7,403 nt of DNA from Ruminiclostridium sp. (GCA_017550775.1 JAFZOA010000538.1:1-7403); one strand, 5' to 3'. Counted from the stretch's first letter, positions 1 to 6,491 are shown. The notes: generated from the sequence alone by a model not told the origin. Numbers and translations are program-made.

Positions 1-390
1 CCCCGCTTCCAGATGTGCTTTGAATATTTCATACGGAGCAAGGGTTTTTACATGCTTTTTCTGGTCTGCAAATATATGCGCTTCCTCGCGGTATTGCAGA
101 TCGTTATAAACCATGCACCAGACCGGGGTATCGCGACTGCATGAGGCAGCAGCAACTATTTCAGCAGTATGCTGACCGTCAAAAACATAGTTCACGCCGT
201 CGCGACGGCTCACTTTAACGGGATTTAGCTGATAAACGTCAAACTCCTCCAAAGCTTTGCGAATATGTACTTCGGACAGCTCGCGCTGATAATCCTGATT
301 GGATACAAGATCCTTAATAGGTATCAGTTCAAACGAAACGTCAGGGATACATTTTCTCTGGTCATCCGTAAGCGCCATTGCGTTTGTCAT
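1..390 (-). CDS. ParB/Srx-fold protein (DUF6551-like), 3' part beyond window
   Basis: This is the N-terminal 130 residues of a protein that continues past the left edge. Residues 20-60 carry a ParB-type opening (FELIPIKDLVSNQDYQREL), and residues 70-78 hold FDGQHTAEI, the D-G-Q/H-H signature of ParB/sulfiredoxin-fold proteins. EEAHIFADQKKHVKTLAP follows at 102-119, as in ParB-like proteins of clostridial mobile elements. I assign DUF6551 from memory of the family pattern, so the exact family is less sure than the fold. The ATG at 390 overlaps the preceding stop (ATGA). GGAGG lies 6 bases upstream of that ATG; a second in-frame ATG at 378 is less well placed. It is the last visible gene of the recombinase operon. 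By family it would bind DNA or a nucleotide. No ParA is visible, so a partition role is unsupported. Confidence 0.75.
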   Translation of the reverse strand, partial: MTNAMALTDDQRKCIPDVSFELIPIKDLVSNQDYQRELSEVHIRKALEEFDVYQLNPVKVSRRDGVNYVFDGQHTAEIVAAASCSRDTPVWCMVYNDLQYREEAHIFADQKKHVKTLAPYEIFKAHLEAG

Positions 391-1292
391 TGCAATTCCT
401 CCAATGTTATATTTATTTGCACTATCAATTTTATCAGTGCGTCAGAGAGTTGTGATTTTGCTGTATCTGTTGCCTTGTCGGTATCTGTATGCTCCATAGC
501 ACGTGAAATAGATGAAATCCACATAGGAACCGTAAACGTAAGTCCACGAAGTTCTCTGTCCGGGTCAGAGATTGGCATATTCTTCACGCCCATAGATAAA
601 GTGTTGCTGTCAAGATTGTTATCATGTTTTTGATGTATCGAAGCAGCTTTTAAGCCGGATGTATCGTGTTCGGTATAATTACAACAATACCGATATAACT
701 CCTTATCATCGTCCGTATATTTTATTAATTGCTGATATGGGATAAATATTTTCCCCGTCATAATATCATCAAATGTTACAGGATCAATGTTCCGAATTTT
801 ATCCATAACGACTGCAAAAAAGCCAAATTTATTAACAGACGATGAACTGATGTTTAGTTCTCTTTTTATTTCATTTGCAGCTTGTTCACGTGCTGATATT
901 TTGTTTCCCGTTTCATCAAATAATTGAATCTTTTTACCGTTGCTGTCTTTTTGAGCTAATGCAGTTATATTTTTTAAACAAATAAACCATTTGCCCACAA
1001 GGAATCTGTAAATAGGAGTGAATTGATATACATCAGTTACGCGCTTTTGACATACTTTAATTATCGCGTTTTCACGGGTTTCAAAATCATCCTCGGTAAC
1101 ATTGTATTCAATATTTTCATTTCTACATATCTCATACCGCTTATGACCATCAAGTATATATCCGTGCCATGTAATGATAGGCTCTTGACATCCAGCTTGC
1201 AACAGGCTACGTCTAAGTTCATTTAGCGTACTTTCTGAAACTGGGATACAAAGGCTCATAAATTCATCATCAGTATTTAATTCCAGACTCAT
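387..1292 (-). CDS. ParB N-terminal-domain protein with HTH
   Basis: A 301-residue protein. Residues 36-56 contain the ParB signature (QEPIITWHGYILDGHKRYEI), with ILDGHKRYEI at 46-55 as the nucleotide/DNA-binding box. Residues 66-104 resemble the linker of mobile-element ParB proteins (ETRENAIIKVC then FLVGKWF). Residues 133-160 (SAREQAANEIKRELNISSSS) fit the helix-turn-helix that follows the ParB domain in ParB/KorB/Noc-like proteins. The C-terminal 100 residues are unassigned. CTP-dependent DNA clamping is known for true ParB, but I cannot show it here. The gene overlaps its upstream neighbour by ATGA, and GGAGG stands 7 bases before its ATG. Base composition is AT-rich: the 60 bases at 721-780 are about 27% GC, well below the SLOG gene. 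Alternative role: element-encoded transcription regulator. Confidence 0.8.
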   Translation of the reverse strand: MSLELNTDDEFMSLCIPVSESTLNELRRSLLQAGCQEPIITWHGYILDGHKRYEICRNENIEYNVTEDDFETRENAIIKVCQKRVTDVYQFTPIYRFLVGKWFICLKNITALAQKDSNGKKIQLFDETGNKISAREQAANEIKRELNISSSSVNKFGFFAVVMDKIRNIDPVTFDDIMTGKIFIPYQQLIKYTDDDKELYRYCCNYTEHDTSGLKAASIHQKHDNNLDSNTLSMGVKNMPISDPDRELRGLTFTVPMWISSISRAMEHTDTDKATDTAKSQLSDALIKLIVQINITLEELQ

Positions 1293-1651
1293 TTCATGTC
1301 CTCCGTAAACGGAACAGCATTTTCAATAGAAAAAGTTATTGCCGACATATTATGTGTAAACACGCCTTTTAATAGATATGACCGTTCTTCTTTCAACAAT
1401 CCGCTGACCTTTCGTATTCCGTCGATAAGACCTTTACTGTGAATATAGCAGGCACCGCGGCTGTCGAAATTCAGCCTTAATGCACCACGCTGCCCAATCT
1501 CCGCTGTCAGTATCATAAGATTATTTGTTTCGCGCTGATAACCGATAAACACATAACTTGGATTGCCCAGCTCTTTCAGCGTTCTGTTGTGAATGTGAAT
1601 GCGATTATTTTTTATGTCAATAAGTAAGGACAAAGAATTATTATTCGACAT
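1289..1651 (-). CDS. Small protein repeating the recombinase C-terminal module
   Basis: A 120-residue protein with no family name I can give. By eye, residues 12-116 follow the same pattern as residues about 410-518 of the large serine recombinase and 34-142 of the 208-aa neighbour. A strand (NNRIHIHNRTLKELG) is followed by a YV-x-I step (SYVFIGYQ), a second strand ending LMILTA, a helix (GLIDGIRKVSGLLKEER), then Y-x-x-x-G and a final strand ending F-S-I-E-N-A-V-P-F. This suggests a free-standing copy of a small alpha/beta domain, perhaps for DNA or protein contact. The start codon lies two bases after the previous stop, with a GGTGA-like site before it, and its stop overlaps the next start (ATGA), so translation is coupled. 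Function unknown. Confidence 0.75.
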   Translation of the reverse strand: MSNNNSLSLLIDIKNNRIHIHNRTLKELGNPSYVFIGYQRETNNLMILTAEIGQRGALRLNFDSRGACYIHSKGLIDGIRKVSGLLKEERSYLLKGVFTHNMSAITFSIENAVPFTEDMK

Positions 1652-1653
1652 AA

Positions 1654-2280
1654 CTATTCACCCGTAACATTCTGCTCGGCATTATTGTCGCTTACAGCGT
1701 GCTCGCTGCCGTCCTTCACCGAAAGAACCGTAAAACCGGAAAAAGTGTTGAATTGGAGTGTTCGCTTGTATTCTCCATACTTCGGCCCGAACGAGCCGTT
1801 CCAATCGTGCGGAAGTACATACCTGTTAGATTTACCTTCGGTTACATTCCTTCGGAAAGGCTTTGCGCCCTCAAGGTCAAAGGCAAGTATTTCTTCACCT
1901 TTGGCATACATTCGTTTTCCAATTGCCCTGTATCTGCAATCGGGATCCCAATCCATCATTTTACATAACGACAGAACGAAAGGGAGCCCGGTGCGGTGTT
2001 TGGGATACCTTTTACCGTTCTTTGTTATGACCCAGTTATATCCGTTGAGTTCAATTTCGCTGCATGGTTTGAAGGCAAGTATTCTATCTCTGCGATTGAT
2101 TAGTATCTTGACATAATCAGCATTTGCCAGTACACGAACAGCAGCAGTGTTTGCTGTTATGATTTTGCCGTTAACGGTAAATGCCGGTTCTTTTATCTGT
2201 GCAAAATACACATCTTCAGCGATCTCAAAGTCGTCAATCGGTAATTCCATACCCTCAACCACACGCAATCTTTCGTCCAT
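1654..2280 (-). CDS. Recombinase-associated protein ('integrase'-labelled family), 208 aa
   Basis: A 208-residue protein. As I recall, relatives in clostridial genomes are often labelled integrase or hypothetical, yet no tyrosine- or serine-recombinase catalytic motif is visible. Residues 34-142 match the C-terminal module of the adjacent large serine recombinase: FTVNGKIITANTAAVRVL, then YVKILINRRDRILAFKPC, a helix near 98-111 (TGLPFVLSLCKMMD), W-x-P-D-x-R-Y at 111-117 and ILAFDLEGAKPF at 131-142. The last 65 residues (WNGSFGPKYGE at 160-170) are extra. The ATG at 2280 shares a base with the recombinase stop (TAATG), and GAGGAGG lies 7 bases upstream, so the two are translationally coupled. 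I infer that it works with the recombinase, perhaps as an accessory or directionality factor. Confidence 0.75.
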   Translation of the reverse strand: MDERLRVVEGMELPIDDFEIAEDVYFAQIKEPAFTVNGKIITANTAAVRVLANADYVKILINRRDRILAFKPCSEIELNGYNWVITKNGKRYPKHRTGLPFVLSLCKMMDWDPDCRYRAIGKRMYAKGEEILAFDLEGAKPFRRNVTEGKSNRYVLPHDWNGSFGPKYGEYKRTLQFNTFSGFTVLSVKDGSEHAVSDNNAEQNVTGE

Positions 2281-4118
2281 TATACTGCCTCCTCAAATAA
2301 TTCCCCGAGCTCAGAGCGGAGAAATTCTTTTATTTCCTCATAAGGTGTTATATTTAAGCGTGATCCCGACAAACAAGCTATTCCATCAAGCTGTGTCTGC
2401 CATTGTTCCTTAGTTAGACAAGAAAGCTCATGTAGGCTCTTTTCTTCATAATAACCATGGAATCCATGACCGGAGTCCTTAGGTAAAGCCCGAACAAATT
2501 TACCGGTTAGATTTAGTAATTGACCGCTTGCATCAATACCGGCGACCGACAGATATTCATCTTTTCGTATAAGTACGCTTGTATCAAGATATGAAAATAC
2601 ACATGCATTGTAATTCCCATCTCGGTAAATACAGCCATATAATTTATATCTGTATTCCGGTTTCCACTCAAAAATATCGAATAGAGTTTTTATATACGCT
2701 TTACAGGCAATACCACGGGTCATCTCACCGACCGCGTCAGCCCATTTGATAGCATATTTGCTTTTCTCTGACGCAGGTCTTACAGCGAGTTGCTTTTTAA
2801 TCGGGTGAACAAGAAGCTCGACATAGTTTCCGCAGTTCATGTTCCTTACACATGACGTGCCGAAGCGAATCCCGTTCAGACCGAGAGATACGCCCGGAAC
2901 CTGTCTGTCGTCAAACAGCTTGAGATCAGCGACTTCAAATCCCCGTAGGTCAAACGTACCTTCTTCCAACACTATCTCAGTTACTTCGGGAACAATACCG
3001 CTGTCAACTCTACGACAGGCGTTGATATAGTCAGTTTTGGTAAAACTACCCCATTTAGGGTGAATGACAACAAAACCCTTCAATAATCCTTCCGGTATTA
3101 CTTTCATCTCAGGCAGGCGAGATGTGCCGCCGTATTTGGCATTATCCATTATTCGCTGTACGGCAATGAAATCATCATGTGATACAATGCTCTCATGCTC
3201 ATTTTTATAGTAACTTTGTGGCTTTTCGCCGTTGTTCTTGAATGATTTCTGGTCTCCTGCATCCGGAGCAAATATCTTGAAACGCTTTCGTGTTATAACA
3301 TCACCGCAGTAACGCTCATTTCTAAGCGAATTGGCAACACCGCTTGCTGTCCATTTGATATTTCCGAGATAGCTTCTCTTGCTTAGTTTGATCAGACAAT
3401 CAGCGATCTGCTGAGTTGAGTAGCCATACAGATACATATAGAACATCAATTTCGGAATATCCTTCGTATCGGGGTTAGCCGCCAGCTTGCCGTTATCATC
3501 TTTCTGAAAGCCGAGAAGTTCCGGTGTCAGCGGAAGTCCGTGATCAAGACGCATACGAAGTGAAGTCTCCATACTTCTGCTTCGTGTGCGGGATTCCTGC
3601 TCTGCGATATTTGCAAGCGTTGAAAGAGTCAGCATATTATTCGTATCCAAAGAGAATAATCCCTCAGATTCAAAATACACGCCGACTCTCTTTCCGCGTA
3701 GCTTTTTTATAGTTTCCAGAAAATCAACGACATTTCGTGACAAACGTGAAATGTTCTTGACTATTATCATATCGAGCTTTCCCGCGTAAGCATCTTCGAG
3801 CATTTCATTGAAACCTTTTCGCGGAGCGGTAGTAGTACCGGATATACCTTCATCGGAATATATCTTGACAAGTTCCCATTTCGGACGATTTGCCACCATT
3901 TCCATGTAGTATTTTTGTTGAAGTTCAAATGAAGAAGTCTGCGCCGGGTCACCAGTGGATACTCTGGCGTAGATTCCAACACGCTGCCTATCGTCAAATC
4001 TTATCTGGTCAGCGCCTTCGTTACCGGGTCTGTATGAATAGTTCTCCGGATCCGTAGCCGCTCTTATCCGGCGACGTACTCTGTCTTTTCTTTCTTCGTT
4101 TGTAAGTCCGGACATCAT
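2280..4118 (-). CDS. Large serine recombinase, apparently active
   Basis: A 612-residue site-specific recombinase of the resolvase/invertase superfamily. The N-terminal catalytic domain spans about 46-185, with GIYARVST at 48-55 (Arg52, nucleophile Ser54), YSDEGISGT at 87-95 and KNISRLSRN at 121-129 (conserved Arg125 and Arg128), then a long helix. The Recombinase domain covers about 195-330 (LLGFQKDDNG; WTASGVANSLRNERYCGDV; HDDFIAVQRIM). Where a zinc ribbon with CxxC pairs usually lies there is LLKGFVVIHPKWG (345-357) without such cysteines. Residues about 410-518 form a module that recurs in the next two genes. By family it would cut and rejoin DNA at att sites, integrating or excising the element. 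The gene overlaps the upstream one by ATGA. GGAGG lies 4 bases before the first ATG (4118) and 7 before the second (4115), so initiation at 4115 is possible. No att site could be identified. Confidence 0.95.
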   Translation of the reverse strand: MMSGLTNEERKDRVRRRIRAATDPENYSYRPGNEGADQIRFDDRQRVGIYARVSTGDPAQTSSFELQQKYYMEMVANRPKWELVKIYSDEGISGTTTAPRKGFNEMLEDAYAGKLDMIIVKNISRLSRNVVDFLETIKKLRGKRVGVYFESEGLFSLDTNNMLTLSTLANIAEQESRTRSRSMETSLRMRLDHGLPLTPELLGFQKDDNGKLAANPDTKDIPKLMFYMYLYGYSTQQIADCLIKLSKRSYLGNIKWTASGVANSLRNERYCGDVITRKRFKIFAPDAGDQKSFKNNGEKPQSYYKNEHESIVSHDDFIAVQRIMDNAKYGGTSRLPEMKVIPEGLLKGFVVIHPKWGSFTKTDYINACRRVDSGIVPEVTEIVLEEGTFDLRGFEVADLKLFDDRQVPGVSLGLNGIRFGTSCVRNMNCGNYVELLVHPIKKQLAVRPASEKSKYAIKWADAVGEMTRGIACKAYIKTLFDIFEWKPEYRYKLYGCIYRDGNYNACVFSYLDTSVLIRKDEYLSVAGIDASGQLLNLTGKFVRALPKDSGHGFHGYYEEKSLHELSCLTKEQWQTQLDGIACLSGSRLNITPYEEIKEFLRSELGELFEEAV

Positions 4119-4771
4119 TCTTCCTCCGATGTGTCGGCTATCAGCTTCATACGGTTATCATAAACCATAGGCAGATCAAGTTCGTCAGCAGGCAATGCGG
4201 TATATCCCGGTGGGAGAATATTGCTGTTTTTAAGGTCGGCTCTGTAATAAGAAGCCAGAGTATAAATATCATCTGAGATAAAGTAAATGCCTATGGGATG
4301 CTCCTGCGCGGCAAGTATTCTAGCAATGAATCCAAGCTCCTCCGGGTCGCTTGATACACTTGTTGTCTTTTGGGTAACTATAAGATCAACTTTTCCCTCA
4401 AAGCAGTCACCGAGCAATCTGCACCATTCTTTTGAATACTCCATGCCCGGAGCTTTCATACCCTTGTCAATGTAGAAATCGACAAGAGTCCACGCCGGGC
4501 AAAGTGCAATATCATCGGTAAACTGCTGGATGTGCTTTTCAATGTAATCTTTATGCTTAGTCTGATTGAAATAACGGATGTACACGCCAATCTTGAACGG
4601 CGTGTAAGGCATAGGATATTCATGCTCAATAGACGCAAGCCATAATTTATGTCTGGCAAGGGTCTTCGCTTTGGGATCATCTTTAATGTGCCGCCGGAAT
4701 ATGTTTTCGTTCATGACTGTGTGATACCCCATATCCTGCTGTTGAGTATGTACGATAAGACTGTTTTCCAT
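4115..4771 (-). CDS. Resolvase-fold protein lacking catalytic residues
   Basis: A 218-residue protein whose residues about 59-175 line up with the catalytic domain of the downstream recombinase: KIGVYIRYFNQ against RVGIYARVSTG, CPAWTLVDFYIDKGM against RPKWELVKIYSDEGI, GKVDLIVTQ against GKLDMIIVK, and HPIGIYFISDDIYTL against KRVGVYFESEGLFSL. The nucleophile serine is replaced by Phe68, and the SRLSR motif becomes SVSSD, losing both arginines. It should therefore not cut DNA. It ends soon after the fold, without the Recombinase domain. I place the start at 4771 because GAGAGG lies 8 bases upstream and the promoter predicts transcription from about 4799; the longer frame from 4840 would begin upstream of that promoter. 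It is the first gene of the operon. Possible roles are regulatory subunit, hetero-oligomer partner or directionality factor. Confidence 0.88.
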   Translation of the reverse strand: MENSLIVHTQQQDMGYHTVMNENIFRRHIKDDPKAKTLARHKLWLASIEHEYPMPYTPFKIGVYIRYFNQTKHKDYIEKHIQQFTDDIALCPAWTLVDFYIDKGMKAPGMEYSKEWCRLLGDCFEGKVDLIVTQKTTSVSSDPEELGFIARILAAQEHPIGIYFISDDIYTLASYYRADLKNSNILPPGYTALPADELDLPMVYDNRMKLIADTSEEE

Positions 4772-4779
4772 AATGCCAT

Positions 4780-4785
4780 CCTCTC
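4780..4785 (-). promoter_or_regulatory. Ribosome binding site deciding the start at 4771
   Basis: GAGAGG on the minus strand stands 8 bases before the ATG at 4771. It supports that start over the in-frame ATG at 4840, which lies upstream of the predicted transcription start and has no comparable site. Confidence 0.7.
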
Positions 4786-4805
4786 GTATATATTGGATAA
4801 ACATT

Positions 4806-4834
4806 ATTATACTCACGTTTTCAGGCATGGTCAA
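4806..4834 (-). promoter_or_regulatory. Near-consensus sigma-A promoter of the recombinase operon
   Basis: On the minus strand, TTGACC (4834-4829) and TATAAT (4811-4806) are separated by exactly 17 bases. The -10 box is perfect and the -35 box matches 5 of 6. The predicted start is near 4799, giving a leader of about 28 bases before the ATG at 4771. No other strong promoter is visible within the six-gene run down to position 1. Confidence 0.9.
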
Positions 4835-4866
4835 CCACATAGATGTTTAGTATTCTACATGGATGT
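4835..4866. promoter_or_regulatory. Putative tandem operator upstream of the -35 box
   Basis: Two copies of a 12-base motif, ccacatagatgt (4835-4846) and ctacatggatgt (4855-4866), agree at 10 of 12 positions. Each contains the half-palindrome ACATNNATGT, and they are offset by exactly 20 bp, about two helical turns. The nearer copy abuts the -35 box (4829-4834). This layout suits cooperative binding by a dimeric regulator. The XRE-type protein encoded just upstream is the obvious candidate, and the dead resolvase-fold protein is another. Binding is inferred only. Confidence 0.5.
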
Positions 4867-4884
4867 ATAAATTTCAAAAATTTT

Positions 4885-5253
4885 TTATTGTTTTCGTTTA
4901 ATGTATTCCGAAACGACTTTATCAAAAAGAGCTTTAAGCTCGTCCACTGTCAGTTTTTGTTTTGATACGATCGCAAGCACGATTTCGGAAAGATCCGGTT
5001 TCATAGTGCGCTTTTGTTTCTGATACTTTATAAAAGCGGGGAATAGCGGTATGCCAAGCACTTCTTCAAGGCGGTTCACTGTATCAATAGTCGGATTTGA
5101 GATATTAAGTTCTATGCGACTCACCTGCTGAAGGGACATTCCGATACTAAGCGATAATTGCAACTGGCTCAGATTCATATCCTCTCGTCTCATGCGCACC
5201 ATCTCACCGGGAGTCCTTTTAGTATAGTCAGGCTTATATTTTCCAATTGCCAT
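4885..5253 (-). CDS. XRE-family HTH transcriptional regulator
   Basis: A 122-residue DNA-binding protein. Residues about 13-66 form an HTH_3/Cro-C1 domain: PGEMVRMRREDMNLSQLQL, then the recognition-helix stretch SLQQVSRIELN and the typical tail NPTIDTVNRLEEVLGIPL. The C-terminal half is basic and helical (KLTVDELKALFDKVVSEYI), probably for oligomerisation. I chose ATG 5253 because GAGGGG lies 8 bases upstream; the in-frame GTG at 5262 overlaps that site. The gene lies between the DUF6431-like gene and the recombinase promoter, whose -35 is about 50 bases past its stop. That is the usual position of an element repressor. No GC-rich terminator follows it, so read-through into the recombinase operon is possible. 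Confidence 0.88.
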   Translation of the reverse strand: MAIGKYKPDYTKRTPGEMVRMRREDMNLSQLQLSLSIGMSLQQVSRIELNISNPTIDTVNRLEEVLGIPLFPAFIKYQKQKRTMKPDLSEIVLAIVSKQKLTVDELKALFDKVVSEYIKRKQ

Positions 5254-5278
5254 TTTATGCACCCCTCATATAAGTTTG

Positions 5279-5310
5279 CACTAATGATAGCACTATTTAT
5301 CTTGACACTA
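5279..5310 (-). promoter_or_regulatory. Possible weak promoter and CACTA repeats before the XRE gene
   Basis: On the minus strand a TATCAT box (5289-5284) could be a -10, with only a poor -35 17 bases upstream. Three CACTA words on the plus strand (5279-5283, 5291-5295, 5306-5310) lie across it and could be sites for autoregulation. Spacings of 12 and 15 bp are irregular. The XRE gene could instead be read from upstream, since the gap to the preceding stop is only about 43 bases. Confidence 0.3.
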
Positions 5311-5887
5311 AAGGCGGAACGATGAATGACCAGAAATTTGTATTTACGACAAGCTGTACATAATACTTCAGCTTAGATAAAGCGGTCACGCAATTTATGG
5401 GCGGAAAAGGGAGCGAATAATGTTCAAGAACCTTGCTTTGAATGATTGCAGCAAAAGCAAGAAATCTGGTGACCCATGTACGAATCGTCCGTATAGTCTT
5501 TTCGTCGACATCGCAGTCCAGTTTATCGGGAGAGGTATCATATATTTGAGCATAGGTTTCGGCACTATGTCTTTTGTATGGGATCATACTGTCAGTCAGC
5601 TCACGATGAGAACGACAACATTCAGGACAATATAAAACTTTCAGAGAATACAGTTTTTCTCCTTCCGGCAGCATCAGTTTACGGAAACATCGTCCATGTG
5701 GTATCAAACATCCTCCACAAACAGGGCAAAAAGGCTCATTGGTACTGCATATTTCTGTAATCTCACCATTTACACGTTCTTTGTAATTCGTTGTTATAAT
5801 CATACACCCACATAATGTAACAGCTTCTTCCGGGGTAACCGAAAGAAGCTGGTTTTGTATCTGTTGTAATATAATGCACCACTTCAT
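5297..5887 (-). CDS. DUF6431-type zinc-ribbon/HTH protein
   Basis: A 196-residue protein with two cysteine pairs, CPVC (54-57) and CPEC (87-90), that would form a zinc ribbon. They are followed by the family-like run SHRELTDSMIPYKRHSAETY (93-112) and an HTH-like stretch DEKTIRTIRTWVTRFLAF (128-145). I recall this pattern from DUF6431 proteins, which resemble transposase N-termini; their function is unknown to me. The ATG at 5887 has no convincing ribosome binding site. The in-frame ATG at 5803 (MIITTNYK) matches where I expect family members to begin, so the first 28 residues are doubtful. The C-terminus may be frameshifted (see findings). It lies 25 bases after the SLOG gene stop and could be co-transcribed with it. 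Confidence 0.72.
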   Translation of the reverse strand: MKWCIILQQIQNQLLSVTPEEAVTLCGCMIITTNYKERVNGEITEICSTNEPFCPVCGGCLIPHGRCFRKLMLPEGEKLYSLKVLYCPECCRSHRELTDSMIPYKRHSAETYAQIYDTSPDKLDCDVDEKTIRTIRTWVTRFLAFAAIIQSKVLEHYSLPFPPINCVTALSKLKYYVQLVVNTNFWSFIVPPLVSR

Positions 5888-5912
5888 ATATTGCTTTTAA
5901 GCGAAGATAATG

Positions 5913-6443
5913 TTATTGGCTGACTTCCAACGTCTCGGCATCAAAATACACGATCTGTTTTTTCTTACCCTTGGCATACTCTATTGCATCAGGTTCCTCA
6001 TCACCCACGGTCACGGCAACAACAAAGTCGCAGTTGTCGATCATGTACCGGTCAGCCATGTCGTAACGATCCTCAACGGTCTCGCAGATGTCGGTATATT
6101 TGAGGGGCAGAGCCGGCGCGCTATCGGCGGTCTCGATAACTTTATAGTACCTGTCGCGCCAGTCCTCAGCCCATCCCGTGTCCTGCTCGTCACAGGGAAC
6201 TACTATTGCGGTCTTGATAGAATGACCGAGCCCCTTTGAAGCATCCGCCATTTCCAGACACCACAGCGGAACACCAAACTCGCCGTTGGTCATGACTGTA
6301 AGCGTGACATCAGCGGCAGCCTTTTGCAGCAATGCCGAAAGTTTTGCTTTGAGCATGATCACGCTCTCCTCAGCTTCATTGAACTTATACGGCAGTTTAT
6401 CGACCGGAACCGACACCACGGCGCAGACAGCTTCCTTTTTCAT
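5913..6443 (-). CDS. SLOG/YpsA-like nucleotide-fold protein
   Basis: A 176-residue protein resembling the SLOG superfamily, YpsA/DUF1273 branch. The order of elements fits: a helix of type EESVIMLKAKLSALLQKA (25-42), TLTVMTNGEFGVPLWCLEMA (47-66), KTAIVVPCDEQDTGW (77-91), RDRYYKVIETAD (96-107), then DRYMIDNCDFVVAV (131-144), the usual 'asparagine/aspartate-rich, membership of a stack of sheets' ending. The TGxR-like N-terminal motif of classical YpsA is not obvious. SLOG domains bind nucleotide-derived ligands; what this one binds is unknown. GGGG stands 9 bases before the ATG, and an intrinsic terminator ends only about 20 bases upstream, so expression probably needs read-through. The gene is markedly GC-rich (about 58% over 6061-6120), unlike the genes to its left. 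Confidence 0.75.
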   Translation of the reverse strand: MKKEAVCAVVSVPVDKLPYKFNEAEESVIMLKAKLSALLQKAAADVTLTVMTNGEFGVPLWCLEMADASKGLGHSIKTAIVVPCDEQDTGWAEDWRDRYYKVIETADSAPALPLKYTDICETVEDRYDMADRYMIDNCDFVVAVTVGDEEPDAIEYAKGKKKQIVYFDAETLEVSQ

Positions 6444-6463
6444 TTCGTATTACCCCTTTATAC

Positions 6464-6491
6464 AAAAAGTGCGTAGCATAGAGCTACGCAC
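6464..6491 (-). terminator. Intrinsic terminator directly before the SLOG gene
   Basis: On the minus strand GTGCGTAGC (6491-6483) and GCTACGCAC (6477-6469) form a perfect 9-bp stem with a 5-base loop, followed by TTTTT (6468-6464). It ends about 20 bases before the SLOG ATG, so any transcript from the upstream promoter must pass it to reach the gene. Confidence 0.85.

Noticed and set aside
265..2413. Plus-strand open frames opposite the recombinase operon
   Set aside because: They lie antisense to well-supported genes, have no motifs and no coupled ribosome binding sites, and read as shadows.
4772..4840. N-terminal 23-residue extension of the dead resolvase protein from the ATG at 4840
   Set aside because: That ATG lies upstream of the predicted promoter's -35 box and has no ribosome binding site; 4771 has both a site and a fitting leader.
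5302..5330. TTGACA on the plus strand as a -35 box
   Set aside because: No reasonable -10 box follows at 16-18 bases, and no plus-strand gene lies downstream.
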